From assembly GCF_000023125.1 (NCBI RefSeq), contig NC_013037.1, positions 2,480,001 to 2,544,000 on the forward strand: a stretch of 64,000 nucleotides of DNA. Direction: 5' to 3'. The notes under the pieces are model-generated. The model was not told the DNA's origin, ran no database searches, and saw only the letters and a program-made list of their open reading frames with translations. The number at the start of each line of letters is the position of its first letter. Positions within the stretch are counted from its first letter, which is position 1. The position numbers were made by a program, and so were the translations under genes. Shown here one piece after another: positions 52,891 to 59,929 of the stretch. This stretch comes from Dyadobacter fermentans DSM 18053. Its GTDB lineage: Bacteria > Bacteroidota > Bacteroidia > Cytophagales > Spirosomataceae.

Positions 52891-53490
52891 TTATCTTGGC
52901 TCGGTGAAGACCTCCTGCACATACATATTGGAAAGAATAAATTTCCCAGTGGTATACGTAATCGTGTCTACCGCCGCTTTCGCCAACTGATGCGTATTGA
53001 TCCGCACGAATTTAGCCCCGAACTGTCCCTGGATTTCCTTCTTCTCAGGGTCATAGTATAAAATCTTAAAGTAGTTCCATGGACCTTCCAAGAGCCTGTA
53101 CCTGTCCATTGTTATGTCGTCACGGGGAAAAGATACAAAGTATAAACTCATATTAACTGAATCCAGGGCGCATATCGAGTTTCTTTGATGACTGACTGAA
53201 CTGTCGGTTGGGATATAGTTACCGGCCTGCGTGTGAAAATAATTCAGAAGTACGATCTGATATTCTTCCTCCGCATTCTGTTTGACCAACATCAGCGCCG
53301 CCACATTCTTGTCGCACCAATCCTGATCAACAAATCCACCCATCTCCACCGCGATTCCCGACGTAAAAGGAGCACCATTGATTTCACCAGTGATAAATTC
53401 GCTCGTAAACCATGGATCCATTGCTGGCGGCTTTTCGCAGGATAGCATCCCCGTGATCAGTATTAATAGAATATAGCCGCTTCCTCTCAT
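52891..53490 (-). CDS. Lipoprotein, duplicate copy B
   Basis: 199 aa with lipobox LSC (LILITGMLSCEKPP). It is a paralog of the gene at 53984, with matching blocks EFITGEINGAPFTSGIAVEMG, the MDRYRLLEGPWNYFKILYYD region, and IQGQFGAKFVRI plus VQEVFTEPR at the end. No family is recognised. It sits next to a truncated protease copy, mirroring the intact protease-lipoprotein pair, so it arose by tandem duplication. It could be an inhibitor or chaperone of the protease (inference from pairing only). Confidence 0.7.
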   Translation of the reverse strand: MRGSGYILLILITGMLSCEKPPAMDPWFTSEFITGEINGAPFTSGIAVEMGGFVDQDWCDKNVAALMLVKQNAEEEYQIVLLNYFHTQAGNYIPTDSSVSHQRNSICALDSVNMSLYFVSFPRDDITMDRYRLLEGPWNYFKILYYDPEKKEIQGQFGAKFVRINTHQLAKAAVDTITYTTGKFILSNMYVQEVFTEPR

Positions 53491-53494
53491 GGCT

Positions 53495-53875
53495 TCAAAT
53501 TTGGATTATACACAACCTTTTTCCGTTGAAAATGAGTTCCACCAAACTGGATGCGGGATTGGGTTTTAGAACAGCCTCCCCATGTTCCATTTGAACAGAA
53601 TCGCTCTCTTTCTGTCCCTTTTGATAGCCTCCATTCGGATCGTCGTCCACCCAGATTTGCATCCAGTTCTCTACTACCTGTCCGTCCGAAGAGGTGATTT
53701 TCAATTTTATGTTAAACAGATGGTTGCCATTGTGGTACAATCCGACACTATGAAATTCGCCGGTCCCATTGCCGGAGTAGTTGATACCATCCGTAGATTC
53801 CTTCCATTGGTAGGTGTAGGGAGGTTTACCGCATCTTGCAATCAGCAACAGACGATTACTCCGAAATAATCCCAT
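53495..53875 (-). pseudogene. Truncated copy of the metzincin protease gene
   Basis: Begins with the protease N-terminus MGLFRS, then jumps directly to the late segment RCGKPPYTYQWKESTDGINY, GEFHSVGLYHNGNH and WMQIWVDDDPNGGYQKGQ. About 1.3 kb, including the signal sequence and zinc site, is missing. It ends in a mutated sorting domain (KPNPASSLVELIFNGKRL). A TTG at 53902 would extend the frame by nine residues. It is not expected to encode a working enzyme. Confidence 0.85.
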
Positions 53876-53972
53876 AAGCAGACTTGTTTTGATTTTTGAC
53901 AAAAACAGATCGAGAATGCCCGCGATTAGCCGCGGCAGAAACGGAGTAGGTAGGTTATCCGGGCAGAGACCG
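53861..53972. repeat. Duplicated upstream segment, copy B
   Basis: About 112 bp, closely matching 56430-56542 (shared CCGAAATAATCCCATAAGCA, then CGCGATTAGCCGCGGCAG). It marks the boundary of the tandem duplication. Confidence 0.85.
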
Positions 53973-53983
53973 CGTGCTTTTTA

Positions 53984-54583
53984 CTATCGCGGCTCCGTGA
54001 TAATTTCCTGGACGTGTATATTTCCAAAAATGAATTTACCATTGGTGTAAGTGAGGGTGTCCTCTGCTTCCGCCGCTTTTCTGGCACTCTTAATTCTTAC
54101 AAACCTGGCGGAGAATTCCCCTCGTATTTCCCTTTTTTCGAGATTGTAGGCTATGATCCTCAGGCAACTTTCGGGACCTTCCACAAGTCGATAATAATCT
54201 GTGCCGTGATCGTCAACCAGATCGGACTTGAACTGCAAAGACGCCTGTACGCTATCCATGGTACATATACCATTGGAGATGTGAAGCTTAGAGCTGTCCG
54301 TCAACGCATGGTTTCCCGGCATGCAGTGTAAGTGGTGCAGAAACAAGCTTTGACACTTTCCCTTTGGCGTTTTCCAAAGCAAATTCAGCCAGATAACATC
54401 TTTGTCACATAAGTCCTGAATGATATTTGCGCCCATTTCCACTGTCATCTCCGACTTAAAGGGTAAGCCGTTCACCTCACCAGTAACAATTTCATTGACC
54501 ATACGTGGCCCAAATGGTGGTTGCTTGTCACATGCCGCAAGGCTGTACGAAGCGAGCAGCAATGCATAGAGGTATATCTTCAT
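53984..54583 (-). CDS. Lipoprotein, copy A, coupled to the metzincin protease
   Basis: 199 aa with lipobox (LASYSLAACDKQ). Overlaps the 3' end of the protease gene by 56 bp, which suggests coupled translation. Shares blocks with copy B: EIVTGEVNGLPFKSEMTVEM, YYRLVEGPESCLRIIAYN and GEFSARFVRIKS...ITEPR. Several conserved Cys (CDK, GIC) may form disulfides. No family is recognised. Confidence 0.7.
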   Translation of the reverse strand: MKIYLYALLLASYSLAACDKQPPFGPRMVNEIVTGEVNGLPFKSEMTVEMGANIIQDLCDKDVIWLNLLWKTPKGKCQSLFLHHLHCMPGNHALTDSSKLHISNGICTMDSVQASLQFKSDLVDDHGTDYYRLVEGPESCLRIIAYNLEKREIRGEFSARFVRIKSARKAAEAEDTLTYTNGKFIFGNIHVQEIITEPR

Positions 54584-56450
54584 GGCTTTTCTCAGGTGTG
54601 TACAAGATTTTTTTCCTTATAACCTGTCGATCATGATGAACTGTAACCACATACATCCCCGGCTCTAATCCTTCATCGGAAAGATTGAGGGTTAATACAT
54701 TCCTTCCTGCATTACACTGAAAACGTTTGCCGGGTAAGCGTGTCCGGCCGGCCATATCCGCAACATTGAGTTCTAATTCCCTAACTGTCGGGGCATTAAA
54801 AATCAATTGTACCGAATGCGACGCCGGATTTGGCACAACAGTAAAGTCGTCTGATTGCATCGACAGCGAGTCACTCTCCTGTTGCCCCCTTCGATAGCCT
54901 TCATTCGGGTCATCGTCCACCCAGATTTGCATCCAGGTTTCGACCACCTGCGCGTCAGAAGATGTAATTTTTAGTTTCAGATAAAACTGATGATTCCCAT
55001 TGTGGTAAAGCCCGACGTTATGAAACTCACCGGTTCCATTGCCGGAGTAGTTGATACCATCAGTCGATTCTTGCCACTGGTAAGTGTACGGAGGGCTACC
55101 GCATCGGGAAATGGCCTCGTACGTATAGATCTGATATTCATAACCGCTGTATGGCCCATTCACCCAGCCATTAAGCACGTTCGGCTCCGAGCGGAATGCC
55201 TTGACGATTGCTGCCTTATCATTCATCACTTTGGCATTGTTATGTGTAGCATCGCCCATAACCGATCCATTAAACGACTTGTTCGGATTCGAATAGTAAA
55301 GAATTTTGCTCCCCGGCGCGTTTCCTTTTGCTACAAGCGTATTGAAAATCGAGAACACAAAGCCCTTCGCGTAAGGCAACCCGAAATTATCGTCGTTGTG
55401 ATTGCACCCAAACAAATGGCTAAGCTCATGCGCACCAATCACCGGAATGTTTGAGCCATTCAATGAGACAACTGCAAAGGCCCGCGCATTCACCGGGTGA
55501 AGATAAATTTCGGGACTCGGCACACCACCAAAATCCCCATAGCCTTGCCAACTGTACAAGAGAACCAGATCTGCCTTATGCTGAGTCCTGAGTGCTTGGG
55601 CGTTAGCATTGTTTGAAAGGTTAAGCGCTTCACTCGTAATTATTCCACCTAGTGGCTGGTACGTCGTCTGAACAACGCCCGCCAACTCCACAAGCGCGGT
55701 ACCTGCCACCCCACTGTTGGAGACTGTCTGGTTAAATACATCTATGATATTATATGCATGATTCGTTGCCGACACCGGGCTGACATTGTTCGGATACAAA
55801 AACAGGACACGTATACCGCTGGTGCACGGCTGAACCTTGGCGTTGGCCTCCGGCTGTCTTGCATCTTCTGTTTGAGCGGGAGCCGGCCGGACCGGAGGAG
55901 CAGATCCAATACCGGACGCACAAAAATCATTCTTCCAGTCATCTGTTTCATGCGGCAGCAACAGTTGTCCGTCGCTGCCGAGATCGCAAATTTCATACGA
56001 CCGCTCCGGGCCCTGAAGAATGCCGCCTTTCGTGCCGTTCCTTGATGTTAATATCACCGAAAGCAAACTTCCGCCCACAGTGCCATAAAGTTTGTAGTTC
56101 AGCGGATCAGAATATTCAACTCTCTTAACATCTAAATCATACCGTTCTCCACGACCTGGAACCGTTATCCGCACCCGGTTATCAGACACCACCTCTGCAA
56201 TCGGCCTCATACGGACAATGACGCTTTGAGAACTAATGCGACCACTGTCAGTCAAGCCATCGTACAGCTGCTTTCCGTGTTCTGAAAGATTTAAATAATT
56301 TACACTTTCCTGCACGAAAAGGTCCTTACGAACATCTTGTGCGCAGGCAGGTACAAGCGAAGTGGCGACAAAGGCTGCACAGTGCAACCCAGCAGCTAGT
56401 GTGACGTGAAACGGTACCCGACCATACCTCCGAAATAATCCCATAAGCAT
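54528..56450 (-). CDS. Secreted metzincin-type zinc protease with T9SS domain
   Basis: 640 aa. Signal region, then a propeptide-like part to about residue 200. The catalytic domain has the extended metzincin zinc site HELSHLFGCNHND (His341). An Ig-like domain (SPPYTYQWQESTDGINYSG) and a C-terminal sorting domain follow (VVPNPASHSVQLIFN...LEPGMYVVTVHHDRQVIRKK). The last residues beyond the sorting domain (PLCIAARFVQPCGM) are unusual and run into the lipoprotein gene, so the true stop context deserves checking. ATG 56450 or 56444 are equivalent starts. Probably an extracellular protease. Confidence 0.82.
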   Translation of the reverse strand: MLMGLFRRYGRVPFHVTLAAGLHCAAFVATSLVPACAQDVRKDLFVQESVNYLNLSEHGKQLYDGLTDSGRISSQSVIVRMRPIAEVVSDNRVRITVPGRGERYDLDVKRVEYSDPLNYKLYGTVGGSLLSVILTSRNGTKGGILQGPERSYEICDLGSDGQLLLPHETDDWKNDFCASGIGSAPPVRPAPAQTEDARQPEANAKVQPCTSGIRVLFLYPNNVSPVSATNHAYNIIDVFNQTVSNSGVAGTALVELAGVVQTTYQPLGGIITSEALNLSNNANAQALRTQHKADLVLLYSWQGYGDFGGVPSPEIYLHPVNARAFAVVSLNGSNIPVIGAHELSHLFGCNHNDDNFGLPYAKGFVFSIFNTLVAKGNAPGSKILYYSNPNKSFNGSVMGDATHNNAKVMNDKAAIVKAFRSEPNVLNGWVNGPYSGYEYQIYTYEAISRCGSPPYTYQWQESTDGINYSGNGTGEFHNVGLYHNGNHQFYLKLKITSSDAQVVETWMQIWVDDDPNEGYRRGQQESDSLSMQSDDFTVVPNPASHSVQLIFNAPTVRELELNVADMAGRTRLPGKRFQCNAGRNVLTLNLSDEGLEPGMYVVTVHHDRQVIRKKILYTPEKSHEDIPLCIAARFVQPCGM

Positions 56451-56542
56451 ACATGTTCTGATTTTTGAGAAAAACAGATCGAAAATGCCCGCGATTAGCC
56501 GCGGCAGGAACGGAGTAGGTAGGTCATCCGGGCAGAGACCGC
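56430..56542. repeat. Duplicated upstream segment, copy A
   Basis: Matches 53861-53972. It contains the start of the intact protease gene and about 90 bp of its 5' flank, with the palindrome-like GATTAGCCGCGG. Confidence 0.85.
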
Positions 56543-56648
56543 TCGGATGTTTTTCGAATTAAATAGATATTTTTTTCAAATCAATTTGGGTTTACAGGGG
56601 AATGCTCAAGTAACATGAATGAGTTATCAAGCGAAGCTTTCGCGGCAG

Positions 56649-57905
56649 CTAGACCTTCTCCTGCAAGATTCTGGCCACGCTCTCGTGCAGAGGCGGGTGC
56701 AGATCGGTGAGCAGCCACCAGGTGTGTATTTTGGCGCCCGCGTCTACCAGTTTCTGAACGACTTCCAGGTGGTGCGGTCGTAAGCCCTCGTGGGCGGTGC
56801 CCCAGAGCGTTTGGTCGAGGACGGTGCCGCCGAATTCGTTGCGTGCTTCGAGCGGGGCTTTGTGGGCGATGAGCATGTCGGCCATTTCCAGATGCGCCAG
56901 GTATCCTGCCCAATGCAATGCAGTCCAGTCGCGATGGTCTTTGGAGGCGGGGCTTACGCCCTTTTCGAGCAGATAGCGAACGGTTTCCACGCGGTTGAGC
57001 ATGGCCGCCCACACGAATGCGAGTGCGAGGTTGGCTTCGGGCGTCGGCGCTATTTTCAGCCATTCCACCTGCACCAGCGGCGCGTCGCTTCGGAGTTTGC
57101 CGGTATCGTCGAGGTAGCCGGCGAGTTGGGCCGTTTCGCCCATTGCAGCGGCTGTTACGACGTTATCGACACGAGCGCCGCGCTTTACCAGCACCTCGGC
57201 GCTGTCCGGGTAGTAGAAGTAAATCGCTGTGAGAAGCGGCGCGCCGTCGTTGCGCACACCGTTTACGGCTGCGCCATAATCCAGTAGTTTTTCCGCTAAG
57301 GCCGTTTGCACACCCGCTTGTGCCGGATGAGAACTCGAAACGAGCAGATCGAGCGTCGTGCCCCATTTATTGCCATATGTGTCGGCGAGGGCATCGGGTT
57401 CGGCTCCGGCTGAAAGCAGTATGTCGGCTACCTCCAATGCATTAGCCGGGGTAAGTTGCCGGAAATTTTCTACGCCGTTGGCGCCGGTGTAATGCAGCAG
57501 CGTCGCTTTGTGCCCGCGGGCCGAGCGTCCGTGTACGAGTGCGGGGTTGGCCGCCAACAGGCTTTTCAATGTGCCCGTATCACCCTGTACGACGGCGTCG
57601 GCGGCTCGTTCGAACCTCGATACAGGCGAACTAATGTCTCTGACATCGGAAATATGTTGCAGAAAAGCCGGCCAGTCTTCAAAGCCATGCTCCCGCGCTA
57701 CGACGGCTCGGGCATCGTCCAGGCCGAAATTGGTATCCGGACGGTTCAGCAGCGTAATTTTTTCGGGATCAGGATGGTATTCGCGTATGAGCTTCAACGA
57801 ATCGGTGTGGATCGACCGGCATGAATCCGCCAGTGCGGCGGCTTGTTTTTCATAGTATTCAGGGGTCGGGTCCGAGGTGAGGGGGGTAAGATCGGTCGTG
57901 TTCAT
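56649..57905 (-). CDS. Ankyrin-repeat protein
   Basis: 418 aa, no signal peptide. An N-terminal helical region (REHGFEDWPAFLQHI is typical of bacterial ankyrin proteins) is followed by several ankyrin repeats: ALEVADILLSAGAEPDALAD, AEKLLDYGAAVNGVRNDGAP, TVRYLLEKGVSPASKDHRDW and TALHWAGYLAHLEMADMLIA. Probably a cytoplasmic protein-interaction scaffold. Partners are unknown, and neighbours give no clue. Confidence 0.83.
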   Translation of the reverse strand: MNTTDLTPLTSDPTPEYYEKQAAALADSCRSIHTDSLKLIREYHPDPEKITLLNRPDTNFGLDDARAVVAREHGFEDWPAFLQHISDVRDISSPVSRFERAADAVVQGDTGTLKSLLAANPALVHGRSARGHKATLLHYTGANGVENFRQLTPANALEVADILLSAGAEPDALADTYGNKWGTTLDLLVSSSHPAQAGVQTALAEKLLDYGAAVNGVRNDGAPLLTAIYFYYPDSAEVLVKRGARVDNVVTAAAMGETAQLAGYLDDTGKLRSDAPLVQVEWLKIAPTPEANLALAFVWAAMLNRVETVRYLLEKGVSPASKDHRDWTALHWAGYLAHLEMADMLIAHKAPLEARNEFGGTVLDQTLWGTAHEGLRPHHLEVVQKLVDAGAKIHTWWLLTDLHPPLHESVARILQEKV

Positions 57906-57994
57906 GGGTGCGGTTTGGTCGGGGTTGAAACATAGAACAATTAGTATGTTTTTTAGAGCAATTACAATATCAACTCAGGAACTGTGGCAACGGG

Positions 57995-59620
57995 CTATCC
58001 CAGTTGTGCCTTGAACCATCGGTACCCGTACGCTTCCAGCGTAATGGTATGCCGGCCCTTGTGGTCCAGCACGCTTTCTATGTTGTTCATCAGGTCTATC
58101 AGCCGACCTGTACCTGCCTGGTTTTCAGGCACAACGAGTTCCAGCGACTTCTCACTGAAATTGTGCCAGATAAGCAGCGACCGGTTTCTCCAGGTATACC
58201 GCATTCCCAATATTTCACGGTAACCGGTGTCGATAATTTCCCACTCGCCGTAGCCGATTTCGGGACATTCTTTCCGGAGCCGGATCAGCGTGGTCATCCA
58301 GTTGAGCAGCGAGCCCGCGTCGCGCCGCTGGTGCTCCACATTGACATGCTCATAGGCATAATATCCTTCATCGATCACCGGATGGATCAGCTTGTTAGCC
58401 CTCGAAAAGCCGCCATTCACTTCGCCCGACCATTGCATGGGTGTACGCACAGCGTCGCGTTCCTGAAGTGCCAGGTTATCACCCATCCCGATCTCATCGC
58501 CGTAGCGGATCACGGGCGTGCCGGGGAATGAGAACATCAGGCTGTAAGCGAGTTCGGTTTGCTGGCGGTTGCCAAGCATTGGGGAAAGCCGGCGGCGGAT
58601 TCCGCGTTCGTAAATCTGCATGTTTTTTTCCGGCCCGAAACGGTCAAATACAATCTGCCGCTCCTCGGGTGCGAGCCTGTCCAGGTCCAGCTCATCGTGG
58701 TTGCGGAGGAAGAATGCCCATTGGCTCCCCGGCGCTTTTTCGCGCGTCGCTTCCAGTGCTTTAATGAGCGGGCGCGTATCGGCGGTGGCCAGCGCGTAGA
58801 ACGTGTATTGGTTTACATAAAAATTAAACATGAGGTGAATACCTTCCCCGTTCTCGCCGAAATACTTCTTGCTTTCTTGCGGCAGCACGTTAGCCTCGCC
58901 GAGCAGCACCGCATCTCCCCGCCTCCATTGCAGGAAACGGCGCATTTCTTTCAGGTATTCAAAATGCAGGGGCGATTTACCCTCCGCCGCGGGCGATTCG
59001 AGGATAAACGGAACGGCGTCGACACGGAAACCTGCAATGCCGAGTTCGAGCCAGTAACCCATGATGCGGTTGATTTCCGCGCGGACTTCCGGGTTATCCG
59101 TATTGAGATCGGGCTGAAATTCGTAAAACCGATGAAAATAATAGTCGCCGGTTTTCTTGTCGCGCGTCCAGGTGGCTTTTTGTACGCCGGGGAATACCAT
59201 CCCTTTGTTCCAGCCTTTGGGCCGCTTGTCCGACCACACGTACCAGTGCCGTTTGGGATTATCTTTGGAACTGCGCGATTCTTTAAACCACCGGTGTTCG
59301 TCGGAAGTATGATTCACAACTAGGTCGATGATTACTTTAATCCCCAGCTTGCGGGCTTTGTGAATAAAATCCACGAAATCGCCGCTGGAACCATGGCGCG
59401 GGTCTACGCCGTAGAAATCGCTGATATCATAGCCGTTGTCGCGGTTCGGAGTGGGCTGGAACGGGGCCAGCCAGATCGTGTCCAGCCCCAATGCATGTAA
59501 ATAATCGAGGCGATTGCAAAGTCCTTCGAAATCGCCCGTACCATCATTGTTGCCGTCCATAAAAGTCTCAAGGTCGAGGCTGTAAATGACGGCGTTTTTA
59601 TACCAAAGTTCTTCCAGCAT
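57995..59620 (-). CDS. GH13 alpha-amylase-family enzyme, trehalose-synthase-like
   Basis: 541 aa from the ATG at 59620 (WYKNAVIYSLDLETFMDGNN is the usual start for trehalose synthase relatives). Cytoplasmic, no signal. GH13 conserved regions: I IIDLVVNHTSDEH, II GFRVDAVPF (nucleophile Asp), III LLGEANVLP (acid Glu), IV FFLRNHDELD. The sequence resembles maltose/trehalose-isomerising GH13_16 enzymes but lacks any maltokinase fusion. Hydrolytic versus isomerising activity cannot be settled by eye. Confidence 0.82.
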   Translation of the reverse strand: MLEELWYKNAVIYSLDLETFMDGNNDGTGDFEGLCNRLDYLHALGLDTIWLAPFQPTPNRDNGYDISDFYGVDPRHGSSGDFVDFIHKARKLGIKVIIDLVVNHTSDEHRWFKESRSSKDNPKRHWYVWSDKRPKGWNKGMVFPGVQKATWTRDKKTGDYYFHRFYEFQPDLNTDNPEVRAEINRIMGYWLELGIAGFRVDAVPFILESPAAEGKSPLHFEYLKEMRRFLQWRRGDAVLLGEANVLPQESKKYFGENGEGIHLMFNFYVNQYTFYALATADTRPLIKALEATREKAPGSQWAFFLRNHDELDLDRLAPEERQIVFDRFGPEKNMQIYERGIRRRLSPMLGNRQQTELAYSLMFSFPGTPVIRYGDEIGMGDNLALQERDAVRTPMQWSGEVNGGFSRANKLIHPVIDEGYYAYEHVNVEHQRRDAGSLLNWMTTLIRLRKECPEIGYGEWEIIDTGYREILGMRYTWRNRSLLIWHNFSEKSLELVVPENQAGTGRLIDLMNNIESVLDHKGRHTITLEAYGYRWFKAQLG

Positions 59621-59692
59621 AGTTTCCGGGTTGATAATGCTAATTATATATAAAAGCAATGCCACCCGGCCCGGCGCCCGCTGGTGCGCGCC

Positions 59693-59872
59693 TCATACCT
59701 CCGAATACGCCCACTTGCTGATGTCGTTCCAGTTGTGCGTGGTGAGTTCGGCAGAATAAATTTCGATAAACATTTTATTTTCCGCGTCGTATTCGCCGTC
59801 GCGCCACTCTTCGTCGTCGATCCGCATGAAACGCACTTGTGATCCGTTTTCGGGCAAAGTTTTTCCTTCCAT
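59693..59872 (-). CDS. Conserved-looking 59-residue acidic protein
   Basis: ORF of 59 codons between the GH13 and DUF2723 genes, starting MEGKTLPENGSQVRFMRIDD and ending TTHNWNDISKWAYSEV. It is rich in Asp, Glu and Trp with protein-like codon use and a clean ATG. It lies 57 bp after DUF2723 and 72 bp before GH13 on the same strand, so it may be co-transcribed. No family is recognised. Too short for most gene finders. Confidence 0.6.
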   Translation of the reverse strand: MEGKTLPENGSQVRFMRIDDEEWRDGEYDAENKMFIEIYSAELTTHNWNDISKWAYSEV

Positions 59873-59929
59873 AAACCTGTATTTTGAGATAAATATGGTT
59901 TAGGAAGAAAAAACCTTGCCCGGAATCCC

